Positions 8,968 to 17,311 of a stretch of DNA of 32,574 nucleotides are shown piece after piece (the stretch's first letter is position 1; each line of letters begins with the position of its first letter). Under the pieces are notes generated by a model. It ran no database searches. It was not told the DNA's origin and was given only the letters and a program-made list of their open reading frames with translations. Made by a program: the position numbers and the translations under genes. The DNA is taken from NCBI GenBank assembly GCA_009692785.1, contig SHYN01000009.1, forward strand, positions 1 through 32,574. The letters run 5' to 3'. The stretch comes from Chloroflexota bacterium (GTDB lineage: Bacteria > Chloroflexota > Limnocylindria > P2-11E).

Positions 8968-9323
8968 TCGCCCTCTGCGCGGTCGCCCTTCGCTTCGCGA
9001 AGGAGCGCGCTGATCCGCGTGGCGCGCACCGAGGCGCGGTCTGCGATGAACTCAAGGGTCGGTACGAAGCGAAGCTCGACACGGTCTCCGAGTCGGTGCC
9101 GGATGAAGGGCGTCGCCTCGCGCAGCGCGGCGAGCGTCGTGTTGGCCACATCGTCGCCGCCGAGCACGCTCACGTGGACTTTGGCCGCTCGCAGGTCGCC
9201 GGTGACCTCCACATGGGTCACCGTGGGGAAGACGATCCGCGGGTCGCGCAACTCCTCGCTGATGAGCATGCCCAGCTCGCGCTGGATGAGCTCACTGACC
9301 CGGTCGCTCCGCTTGAAGCTCAC
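8964..9323 (-). CDS. rbfA: 30S ribosome-binding factor A
   Basis: From GTG at 9323: [55 protein letters not shown], RbfA signature; between infB and nrnA with 4-bp overlaps on each side. Confidence 0.94.
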   Translation of the reverse strand: MSFKRSDRVSELIQRELGMLISEELRDPRIVFPTVTHVEVTGDLRAAKVHVSVLGGDDVANTTLAALREATPFIRHRLGDRVELRFVPTLEFIADRASVRATRISALLREAKGDRAEGE

Positions 9324-11221
9324 CGCGCCTTCGCCTGGATGAGGTAGGCCTCGATCATGTCGCCGACCAGAACGTCGTTGTGTCCTTCGAGCACGATCCC
9401 GCATTCGAGACCGGCGGCGACCTCGCGCGCGTCATCCTTCATGCGCTTCAGCGTGCCGAGCAGTCCGTCGTGAACGGTTTCACCCCCACGAAGAAGCCGG
9501 GCCTGCACGCCACGGCGCATGAAGCCATCCATGACCATGGAGCCCGCGATCGTGGTCTTGTTCGCGGTGAAGATCTGGCGGACCTCCGCGTGACCGAGCA
9601 CCTGCTCGACCAGCAGGGGCTCAAGCATGCCCGTGAGCGCAGCCTGCACCTCGTCCAGCAGCTCGTAGATGATCTTGTAGATGCGAACGTCGACCTTCGT
9701 GCTCTCCGCGACACGCTTCGCGGGCACATCGAGCTTGTTCGAAAAGCCGATGATGATCGCGCCCGAGGCGGCCGCGAGATTGACATCGGACTCGGAGACG
9801 TCACCGACCGCATCGTGAATGACGTTCACGGTGACCTCGTCCTGCGGGATCTTGGCGAGCGCACCCTTGATCGCCTCGAGCGATCCCTGAACGTCTGCCT
9901 TGAGGATGAGCTTCAGCTCCTTGGCCTTGCCCTGCTTGACCTTCGCGAACATCTCGTCCAGCGTGGGTGGTCGCTCGCCGGTCATGGCGGCGGCCCGCTC
10001 GCGCGTGATCTCCGCCGCGAGGGCCTTCGCCGTCTTCTCGTCCGGCGCGGCGCGAAGGACGTCACCCGCTTCCGGGACCTCCGGCAGGCCGAGGATCTCC
10101 ACCGGCCGCGAGGGTTCGGCGCGCCCGACATTCTTGCCCTTGTCGTCGGTCATCGCGCGGACCTTCCCCACGATCGTGCCGACGACGACGACGTCGCCGC
10201 GCTCAAGGGTGCCGGTCTGGACCAGCACCGTAGCAACGGGGCCGCGGCCCTTGTCGAGATGCGCTTCGATCACGCGGCCGATCGCGGGACGATCGGGATC
10301 CGCGGTCAGCTCCTGCACATCCGCGACGAGCAGGATCGTGTCGATGAGCTCCGCGAGGCCCTGACGGGTCCGTGCCGACACCGCGACGAGGGGCGTCTCG
10401 CCGCCGTACTCCTCGATCGTGATGCCGTGCTCGGCCAGCTGGCCCTTCACGTGATCGGGATTGGCATCGCTCTTGTCGATCTTGTTGAGCGCGACAACGA
10501 TGGGGACGCCTGCGGCACGCAGGTGCGAGATAGCTTCGATCGTCTGTGGCTGCACGCCGTCGTCCGCGGCCACGACGAGGATCGCCACGTCAGTGACCTG
10601 CGCGCCTCGCGCGCGCATCGCTGTGAACGCGGCGTGGCCGGGCGTGTCAAGGAAGGTCACGCGACGTCCTTCGTACTCGATCTGGTAGGCGCCCATGTGC
10701 TGCGTGATGCCCCCGGCCTCGCGAGCGGTGACGTTCGTCGAGCGGATCGCGTCCAGGAGGCTGGTCTTCCCGTGGTCGACGTGGCCCAGGACCGTGATCA
10801 CGGGGGCGCGCGGCCTGAGCTTTGCCGGGTCGTCGTTGCTCCAGAGGATCTCCTTGAGTCCAACCAGCTCCTCCGCCTCTCCGGTCGGTTCGGGGGTGGC
10901 CTCGGCGACGGCGACGACCTCGCGGCCGAGTTCGCCCGCGACGAGCGCGGCGGTCTCGAAGTCAATGGTCTGGTTGATCGTGGCCATCACGCCCATGTTG
11001 ACGAGGGCCCGGATGACGTCCACCACGCCCGTCTCGAGCGCTCCCGCGAGATCGACGACGACGATGGTCTTGGGGAGCACGACGAGCGGAAGCCCATTCG
11101 CCCCGACGGCAGGAAGCGGAGCGGATTCGACCAATGCGACGGCGACGATGGGTCCGTGACCCCGGCGCTTCGGACGAGGCCCGCGGTGCGGCGGAAAGCG
11201 CCTCGGTCTTGCTTTCGGCAC
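9320..11221 (-). CDS. infB: translation initiation factor IF-2
   Basis: 633 aa; [50 protein letters not shown] and the conserved IF2 C-terminal domains. Short N-terminal region. Confidence 0.98.
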   Translation of the reverse strand: MPKARPRRFPPHRGPRPKRRGHGPIVAVALVESAPLPAVGANGLPLVVLPKTIVVVDLAGALETGVVDVIRALVNMGVMATINQTIDFETAALVAGELGREVVAVAEATPEPTGEAEELVGLKEILWSNDDPAKLRPRAPVITVLGHVDHGKTSLLDAIRSTNVTAREAGGITQHMGAYQIEYEGRRVTFLDTPGHAAFTAMRARGAQVTDVAILVVAADDGVQPQTIEAISHLRAAGVPIVVALNKIDKSDANPDHVKGQLAEHGITIEEYGGETPLVAVSARTRQGLAELIDTILLVADVQELTADPDRPAIGRVIEAHLDKGRGPVATVLVQTGTLERGDVVVVGTIVGKVRAMTDDKGKNVGRAEPSRPVEILGLPEVPEAGDVLRAAPDEKTAKALAAEITRERAAAMTGERPPTLDEMFAKVKQGKAKELKLILKADVQGSLEAIKGALAKIPQDEVTVNVIHDAVGDVSESDVNLAAASGAIIIGFSNKLDVPAKRVAESTKVDVRIYKIIYELLDEVQAALTGMLEPLLVEQVLGHAEVRQIFTANKTTIAGSMVMDGFMRRGVQARLLRGGETVHDGLLGTLKRMKDDAREVAAGLECGIVLEGHNDVLVGDMIEAYLIQAKAR

Positions 11222-11224
11222 CGG

Positions 11225-11548
11225 TCAGTTCCCGCCTTTCGTTCTTGTCTGGGCAGCCCGCCGCAGCTCCGCCGCCAGGACCTCGCGCGTCGCCTCGTCA
11301 ATATCGCCGAGCGCGGTGCGAAGAGCGCCCGCACCGATCCCCCGGCTCAGGCAGGCCTCAGCGGGGCAGAGGTAGGCCCCCCGCCCCGGCGCCTTACCGC
11401 GTAGATCCACCGTCAGGCCACCTTCCGCCGACCGGACAACGCGCACAAGCTCGCGTTTGGGCCTCGTGGCGCGGCAGGCGACGCAGGTCCGCTCTGGCGG
11501 CCTGCGCTCCGGCTCAGCGCCGATCGGCGCGCTTCTTCTTTCCGCCAA
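11225..11548 (-). CDS. ylxR: YlxR (RnpM-like) nucleic-acid-binding protein
   Basis: [58 protein letters not shown] is the YlxR signature; located between nusA and infB. The start is a best guess: TTG at 11548, overlapping the nusA 3' end. Confidence 0.88.
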   Translation of the reverse strand: MAERRSAPIGAEPERRPPERTCVACRATRPKRELVRVVRSAEGGLTVDLRGKAPGRGAYLCPAEACLSRGIGAGALRTALGDIDEATREVLAAELRRAAQTRTKGGN

Positions 11549-12734
11549 GGAGGGCACGATCCTCTTCCTCCATTGTGTCGTCGTCGGCCAACGCGGACTC
11601 CGCCTCGACCTCGGCGATGAGGTCGTCGCGAATGATCTCGGGGTCGTCCGGGATGACCGGCTCGGGCACCACAGACTCCTCGACGACCAGCTCCGCTTCG
11701 GGCTCGGCCTCCGCGCGGACCTCCGACTCACTGCGGATGTCGATCCGCCAGCCGGTGATCTTCGCGGCAAGCCGCGCATTTTGCCCCTCCTTGCCGATGG
11801 CAAGCGAGAGCTGCCGGTCCGGGACGACCACGTAGGCGGTCTTCTCCTCGGGGACGATGTCGACCCGGAGCACCTGAGCGGGAGACAAGGCATTCGCGAC
11901 GAACGCCTCGGGCTCCTCGGCCCACGGGATCACATCGAGACGCTCGCCGCCCAGCTCGTTGACGATCGCCTGTACCCGCAGACCGCGCTGGCCGACGCAC
12001 GCGCCGACAGGGTCGAGGCCGGGCTGCCGCGCCCGCACCGCGATCTTGCTTCGCGAGCCGGCCTCGCGTGCGATCCCGGTGATCTCCACCTGTCCGTGAT
12101 AGATCTCCGGCACCTCGAGCTCGAATAGTCGCTTCACCAGTCCTCGGTGCGAGCGGCTGACGATGATCTGCGGGCCGCGGATCGAGCGCCTTACCTCAAG
12201 GACGAGCACCTTGCGGTGCTGCCCGATGAAATAGCGCTCGTGGGGGGCCTGCTCGCTCCGCGGGAGGATCGCGTCGGCCCGTCCGAGCTCCATGATCGCG
12301 GAGCCCGCTTCGAATCGCGTGATCTGGCCGTTAATGATGTCGCCCTCGCGCTCGGCATACTCGGCAAAGACCTGCTCGCGCTCCGCTTCACGGAGCGACT
12401 GCTGGATGACCTGCTTGGCAGTCTGCGCTCCGATGCGCCCCAGCGCCGTCGCGTGTTCCTCGAGCGGGATGACCTCGCCCAGCTCCGCGTCCGGCTTGAT
12501 CCGCCGCGCTGAGTCGAACTGGATCTGGAGCTTGGGGTCCTCGACCTTTTCGACCACCGTCTTCAGGAGAAAGACCTTGAAAGCACCCGTGTTGATGTCG
12601 ACCTTGACGTCGATGTTCTCTTCGGGGCCATAGGCGCGCTTGAGGGCCCGGGCGATGATGTCGCCCACGACCTCCTTGGGGAGACCCTTTTCAGCGGAGA
12701 GCAGCGCGAGGCCTGTGACGAGCTCTTTGTTCAT
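11514..12734 (-). CDS. nusA: transcription termination/antitermination factor NusA
   Basis: From ATG at 12734: [36 protein letters not shown]..., S1/KH domains ([46 protein letters not shown]). Acidic C-terminal tail ending in a basic cluster. Confidence 0.97.
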   Translation of the reverse strand: MNKELVTGLALLSAEKGLPKEVVGDIIARALKRAYGPEENIDVKVDINTGAFKVFLLKTVVEKVEDPKLQIQFDSARRIKPDAELGEVIPLEEHATALGRIGAQTAKQVIQQSLREAEREQVFAEYAEREGDIINGQITRFEAGSAIMELGRADAILPRSEQAPHERYFIGQHRKVLVLEVRRSIRGPQIIVSRSHRGLVKRLFELEVPEIYHGQVEITGIAREAGSRSKIAVRARQPGLDPVGACVGQRGLRVQAIVNELGGERLDVIPWAEEPEAFVANALSPAQVLRVDIVPEEKTAYVVVPDRQLSLAIGKEGQNARLAAKITGWRIDIRSESEVRAEAEPEAELVVEESVVPEPVIPDDPEIIRDDLIAEVEAESALADDDTMEEEDRALLGGKKKRADRR

Positions 12735-12812
12735 GTCACACCCTCCCTCTTCGATTCGGCCGACCCCACCGCCCCGATCTGCGTCCCGCGGCTCCATGCT
12801 GCCCGAGGGGCG

Positions 12813-12837
12813 AAAAAAAAGTGGGACAAGCCCACTT
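12813..12837 (-). terminator. Rho-independent terminator-like hairpin upstream of nusA
   Basis: Minus strand reads AAGTGGGCTTGTCCCACTTTTTTTT: 7-bp perfect stem (AAGTGGG/CCCACTT), 5-nt loop, then a T tract. Confidence 0.85.
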
Positions 12838-12883
12838 CGTACAGGCCGGTGGCCACAGGGCATACGTCCCGGTGACCATCGCC

Positions 12884-12892
12884 ATCATACCA
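12884..12892 (-). promoter_or_regulatory. putative extended -10 promoter element for nusA
   Basis: Minus strand TGGTATGAT (TGn + TATGAT, one mismatch to TATAAT), about 150 nt upstream of the nusA ATG; no convincing -35 seen. Confidence 0.45.
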
Positions 12893-12923
12893 CCGGAAGG
12901 TCTTCGGGTGCCCTAAATGTGGC

Positions 12924-13487
12924 TTAAACGGTGCCGCTCGCCCCGCGAAGCGCCGCGGCGAGGCGCTCCGCGGTGGTCGCCGATCCTCCGGCGGGCGGGA
13001 TGCCCCGGAGCGCCGTCAATGCCTCGGTCGGGCTAAAGCCGAGCGCCACCAGAGCGACCGCGACCTCGTCGTCGGGCAGCAGGGGGCTCCCACCTCGCAC
13101 GAGGCCACCCACCTTTCCGCGAAGGTCGACGATGAGGCGTTCGGCGGTCTTCTTCCCGACGCCCGGGGCGCGAGCGAGCGCCGTCGCATCTCCGGCGGCG
13201 ATGGCCGCCGCGAGGTCCGCCGGTCGCGCGGTCGCAAGCAGCGCCAGGGCGGCCCTGGGCCCGACACCGGACACGCCGATGAGGAGCTCGAAGAGCGTCA
13301 GCTCCTCGGCGGTCGCGAAGCCAAAGAGGAACTGGCCGTCTTCGCGGAACACCTGGTGGGTATGGAGCAGCACCCGCGTTGTCTCGGGCTGCCTCGGCAC
13401 AAAGACCTTGTAGCCGATCCCAGCCACCTCGAGCACCACATGGTCGACACCACGGGCAGCGATCTCCCCGCGAAGCGTTGCGATCAT
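12924..13487 (-). CDS. ruvA: Holliday junction branch migration protein RuvA
   Basis: 187 aa; MIATLRGEIAARGVDHVVLEVAGIGYKVFVP..., LIGVSGVGPRAALALLA and APGVGKKTAERLIVDLRGKVG helix-hairpin-helix motifs; 4-bp overlap with ruvC. Confidence 0.96.
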   Translation of the reverse strand: MIATLRGEIAARGVDHVVLEVAGIGYKVFVPRQPETTRVLLHTHQVFREDGQFLFGFATAEELTLFELLIGVSGVGPRAALALLATARPADLAAAIAAGDATALARAPGVGKKTAERLIVDLRGKVGGLVRGGSPLLPDDEVAVALVALGFSPTEALTALRGIPPAGGSATTAERLAAALRGASGTV

Positions 13488-14110
13488 CTGCCCTCAGCGA
13501 CCGCGACCAGCGTCGCCAGCTGGGCGTGCTGCGCATGGGTGAGCGCGATGGCGATCGCGTCCGCGACATTGTCCTGCGTGATTGGCCGCTCGAGGCGCGC
13601 CAGGAGACCGATCATCCTCTGGACCGCTCGCTTGTCCGCGGCGCCGCTGCCGGTCACGGCGAGCTTCACCTCCTGCGGGGTGTACTCCGCGATCTCGAGT
13701 CCGGCGCGTGCTCCACAGAGGAGCACGATCCCGCGGGCCTCGGACACCAGCATCGCGGTGCGCACGTTCTTGTTAAAGAAGAGGCGCTCGAGCGCCAGGG
13801 CGCGTGGCGCGTGTTCTGCGATGAGAAGGTCGAGGGCGGTGGCGATCGCGAGCAGTCGTTCCGCGTTCGAGGCCTCGCGGGGCACCGCGACCACGCCACA
13901 GGACACGACCGTCGCGAGCTCTGATGGCCCCGAGTCGATCACGGCGTAGCCCATTCCGGTCGTACCGGGGTCAATGCCGAGGATGCGCGGCCGGTCAGAC
14001 GTTGGCGAGGATCTCCGCGGGTACGTCGAAGTTCGCGTGGACCTTGGTGACGTCGTCGAGATCGTCGAGGGCGTCGACGAGGCGCAGGACCTTCGTCGCT
14101 CGATCGGCAT
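13484..14110 (-). CDS. ruvC: crossover junction endodeoxyribonuclease RuvC (start uncertain)
   Basis: Conserved RuvC begins RILGIDPGTTGMGYAVIDSG (about 13986), with ALERLFFNKNVRTAMLVSEARGIVLL and YTPQEVKLAVTGSGAADKRAVQRMI. The only in-frame ATG/GTG/TTG upstream of the catalytic Asp is the ATG at 14110, which would overlap yebC by 116 bp. Confidence 0.93.
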   Translation of the reverse strand: MPIERRRSCASSTPSTISTTSPRSTRTSTYPRRSSPTSDRPRILGIDPGTTGMGYAVIDSGPSELATVVSCGVVAVPREASNAERLLAIATALDLLIAEHAPRALALERLFFNKNVRTAMLVSEARGIVLLCGARAGLEIAEYTPQEVKLAVTGSGAADKRAVQRMIGLLARLERPITQDNVADAIAIALTHAQHAQLATLVAVAEGR

Positions 14111-14738
14111 CCAGCGTCACCGTGCCCGTCGGCTTCATCGAGAGCTCCGCGGACTCGATCTTCAACCCTGCCTTCTCAAGCGCGTCCTTCACCTGCCTGA
14201 GGAGGGCGGGCGAGGTGTAGATGGTGATCGAGTCGGCGTCCGCCTCGACGTCGTCGGCACCGGCATCGATCGCCTGGAGCGAGACCTCATCGGGGTCAAG
14301 GTCCGCGGCGGCGATCTCGATCACGCCCTTGTTCTCGAACTGCCACGCGACGGAGCCGGGACCACCGAGCGAGCCGTTGTGCTTGGTGAACGCGGCACGG
14401 ACCTCGGAGGCCGTGCGGTTGCGATTGTCGGTGGCGGCCTCGACGAGGATCGACACGCCACCGGGGCCGTAGCCCTCGTAGAGGACACTTTCGATCAGCT
14501 CCCCGCCGGCGGCCCCGGTCGCCCGATCGATCGCACGTTGGATGTTCGCCAAGGGCATGTTCACTCCACGCGCCCGATCCATCGCCAACCGGAGCCGAAA
14601 GTTCGCCTCAGGGTCGCTTCCGCCTTCCTTGGCGGCGAGCATCACCTCACGGGTCATCTTCGTGAAGATGGCCCCGCGCTTGACGTCCGTCGCGCCCTTC
14701 TGGCGCTTGATCTGACTCCACTTTGAGTGTCCCGACAT
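13995..14738 (-). CDS. yebC: YebC/PmpR (TACO1) family protein
   Basis: 247 aa; MSGHSKWSQIKRQKGATDVKRGAIFTKMTREVMLAAKEGGSDPEANFRLRLAMDRARGVNMP is the YebC signature. Confidence 0.97.
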   Translation of the reverse strand: MSGHSKWSQIKRQKGATDVKRGAIFTKMTREVMLAAKEGGSDPEANFRLRLAMDRARGVNMPLANIQRAIDRATGAAGGELIESVLYEGYGPGGVSILVEAATDNRNRTASEVRAAFTKHNGSLGGPGSVAWQFENKGVIEIAAADLDPDEVSLQAIDAGADDVEADADSITIYTSPALLRQVKDALEKAGLKIESAELSMKPTGTVTLDADRATKVLRLVDALDDLDDVTKVHANFDVPAEILANV

Positions 14739-14782
14739 CCCCGAATAGTATGACGCGCACGGGGGCAGAACGAGGAGCGTCA
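14739..14782. promoter_or_regulatory. short divergent intergenic region with putative overlapping promoters (yebC / EF-G-like)
   Basis: Only 44 bp separate the yebC ATG from the SD-preceded GTG (14783) of the EF-G-like gene. It contains AATAGTAT (plus) / ATACTATT (minus), giving -10-like TANNNT hexamers on both strands. Confidence 0.35.
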
Positions 14783-16858
14783 GTGATTCAGGTCACCTCG
14801 GAACGCATTCGGAACGTCGCGGTCGTCGGGCATGGCGGATCGGGTAAGACCACGCTCGTCGAGACGATCCTTCATCTCGCGGGGGCGACGACGCGTCTGG
14901 GGCGGGTCGATGACGGGACCAGCATCCTCGACACCGACCCCGAAGAGCAGAAGCGGCACATCACGATCAACCTCGCGCTGGCCTCGTTCATCGACGATGG
15001 CGTGAAGGTCAACCTCATCGATACCCCCGGCTATGCGGACTTCGCCGGCGACCGCGAGGCCGCGCTTCGGGTGGCGGATGCCGCGATCGTCGTGGTGGAC
15101 GCTTCGGCTGGCGTGCAGGTGGGCACCCAGAGCGCCTGGGATGATCTGGACCACCGCGGCGAGCCCCGGATCGTCGTCATCGCACGCCTCGATCGTGAGA
15201 ACGCCGATTTCGACGCCACTCTCGCGCAGCTGCGCACCGCCTACGGGATCCGGGTCGTGCCGCTCCACGTGCCCGTCGGGTCACACCAGGGCCTCGACGC
15301 GACGATCGACCTCCTGCACGGCACGCTCCAAAGAGGCCCCAAGGATCCTCCCGCGCCGACGCCGGAAACCGAGCGGGAGCGGGTGACCGCATACCGCCGA
15401 CTTCTCGTCGAGGCGATCGTGGAAACGAACGACGCGCTTCTGGCACGCTACCTCGAGGGTGTCGAGCTCGCGTACGAAGAGCTGCGGGACGCCCTGCATG
15501 CCGCGGTCCGTGTCGGCTCGGTGATCCCGGTCGTCGCCTTGTCCGCGCTCCGCCGGGTGGGATTGAGGGGGTTGATCTCCACGATCGTCGAGATGCTCCC
15601 CTCACCGGTCGAAAGCGGCGCGGTCCTCGGCATCGCCGCGGACGGCACCGAGGTCGGGCGGAGGCCCGAGGCCGCGGAGCGCTTCTCAGCCTTCGTTTTC
15701 AAGACCCTCGCGGACCCGTTCGTCGGGAAGCTGTCCTACGTGCGGGTGTATTCGGGCACCCTGAGCTCCCACTCGCACGTCTATGACGTCATGAAACAGG
15801 AGAGCGAGCGTGTCGGTCAGGTCTTCTTTCTGCGGGGCAAGGAGCAGGAGCCGACCGAAACCGTCGTGGCGGGGGACATCTGCGCGGTCCCCAAGCTGAC
15901 GCTCACGGTGACGAACGCGACGCTCGCCGATCGTGAGGCACCGCTCACCTATCCGCCCGTTGAATTCCCCGAGCCATCGTTCTCCGTGGCGATCGAGCCG
16001 GCGAGCGCGGCCGACCTCGACAAGCTCGGCACCGCACTCCACAAGCTCATCGATGAGGACCCCACGCTGCATGTCCACCGGGACGACGCGACCCACGAGA
16101 CGATCCTGTCGGCGATCGGCGAGTCGGCGGTCGAGGTCGCGGTCCACCATCTGAAGAACAAGTTCGGCGTGCAGGTCGAGACGAGGACCCCGCGGGTGCC
16201 ATACCGCGAGTCGATCCGCGGGAAAGCCTCCGCCCAGGGCCGCTACAAGCGACAAACGGGTGGGCATGGGCAATTCGGCGATTGCTGGCTCGAGATCGAC
16301 CCTCTCCCCGCTGGTTCCGGCGTGGAGTACGCGACCCGTGTCGTCGGCGGGTCGGTGCCGAAGAACTTCTTTCCGGCCGTCGAGAAGGGCGTGCGAGAGC
16401 AGGCGCTGCGAGGCGTGATCGCCGGTTACCCGCTCTCCGACTTCAGGGCGACCCTCGTCGACGGCTCGTTCCACAGCGTTGATTCGAGCGAAATGGCCTT
16501 CAAGATCGCCGGCTCCCTCGCGCTCCAGAACTGCGTGAAGAGCGCCGGCGCGTACCTTCAGGAGCCGATCCACGAGTTCGTCGTCACGGTTCCCGAGGAG
16601 CAGATGGGCGATGTCCTCGCCGACCTCAACAGCCGCCGCGGTCATGTGCTCGGCATGGAGGGTGCGGGTTCCGGACACCAGCGGATCCGAGCGCAGGTTC
16701 CGCTTGCCGAGACGTTCCGCTACGCCACCGACCTCCGCTCGATGACCGGCGGGCGCGGGACATTCACGAGCCGGCTGCTCGGCTACGAGGAGTGTCCGTC
16801 ACACATCGCCCAGAAGGTCATCGCGGCGCACGTCGCCGAGACGGACTCGGCGCCCTAG
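14783..16858 (+). CDS. elongation factor G-like (EF-G2/FusA2-type) translational GTPase
   Basis: GHGGSGKTTLVETILHLAGATTRLGRVDDGTSILDTDPEEQKRHITINLAL, DTPGYADF, KRQTGGHGQFGDCWLEIDP, GYPLSDFRATLVDGSFHSVDSSEMAFKIAGSLAL. GTG at 14783 has SD GAGGAG 5 nt upstream; the longer track ORF starts at 14723. Confidence 0.93.
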   Translation: MIQVTSERIRNVAVVGHGGSGKTTLVETILHLAGATTRLGRVDDGTSILDTDPEEQKRHITINLALASFIDDGVKVNLIDTPGYADFAGDREAALRVADAAIVVVDASAGVQVGTQSAWDDLDHRGEPRIVVIARLDRENADFDATLAQLRTAYGIRVVPLHVPVGSHQGLDATIDLLHGTLQRGPKDPPAPTPETERERVTAYRRLLVEAIVETNDALLARYLEGVELAYEELRDALHAAVRVGSVIPVVALSALRRVGLRGLISTIVEMLPSPVESGAVLGIAADGTEVGRRPEAAERFSAFVFKTLADPFVGKLSYVRVYSGTLSSHSHVYDVMKQESERVGQVFFLRGKEQEPTETVVAGDICAVPKLTLTVTNATLADREAPLTYPPVEFPEPSFSVAIEPASAADLDKLGTALHKLIDEDPTLHVHRDDATHETILSAIGESAVEVAVHHLKNKFGVQVETRTPRVPYRESIRGKASAQGRYKRQTGGHGQFGDCWLEIDPLPAGSGVEYATRVVGGSVPKNFFPAVEKGVREQALRGVIAGYPLSDFRATLVDGSFHSVDSSEMAFKIAGSLALQNCVKSAGAYLQEPIHEFVVTVPEEQMGDVLADLNSRRGHVLGMEGAGSGHQRIRAQVPLAETFRYATDLRSMTGGRGTFTSRLLGYEECPSHIAQKVIAAHVAETDSAP

Positions 16859-16888
16859 CGGCCTCCGCCCGGCGCCAGCGGCCGTGGA

Positions 16889-17311
16889 TCACGCAGCCAG
16901 GTCGCGAGCTCCACAGGCGCGAGCGGGCGGCTGATGCGGAAGCGCCGCCACGACGTGGGCGACCTTCGATCCCTGGTCGTTCGATGCCGAACCGAGAGCA
17001 AGCACGACGACGTCATAGGGGAGCGGGCCGTCGGCGGTGCGGACGACGTGCGCCTCGACGACGATGGATCCGACCTCGGAGCGGAGGAAGCGAAATCCCG
17101 CCGGCGCGGTGACGGAGCGCAGGGGGTACGCGACGGCGTGCGGTGGCAGCTCGCCGGTCGCCACCTGGTAAAGGAGCGGTGTGAAAAGGGAAAAGTTGTT
17201 CCGATCCACCAGCGTGACGTCGGCCTCCCCGCGCCGCAGGCGCGCCTGCAGGTGACGAACGAGGTGGAGGCCTCCGAAGCCCCCGCCGACGATGACGATG
17301 CGCTTCGTCAG
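16889..17311 (-). pseudogene. N-terminal fragment of type II NADH dehydrogenase-like FAD-dependent oxidoreductase
   Basis: Reading from CTG at 17311 (overlapping the TPR stop): LTKRIVIVGGGFGGLHLVRHLQARLRRGEADVTLVDRNNFSLFTPLLYQVATGELPPHAVAYPLRS...DVVVLALGSASNDQGSK... then stop at about 140 aa. NDH-2 proteins are normally around 400 aa or longer. Confidence 0.75.

Noticed and set aside
7765-9342. 525-aa plus-strand ORF
   Set aside because: Antisense to nrnA and rbfA/truB; shadow ORF.
9380-11404. 674-aa plus-strand ORF
   Set aside because: Antisense to infB; Asp/Arg/Leu-rich shadow of a high-GC gene.
15686-16678. 330-aa minus-strand ORF
   Set aside because: Antisense to the EF-G-like gene.
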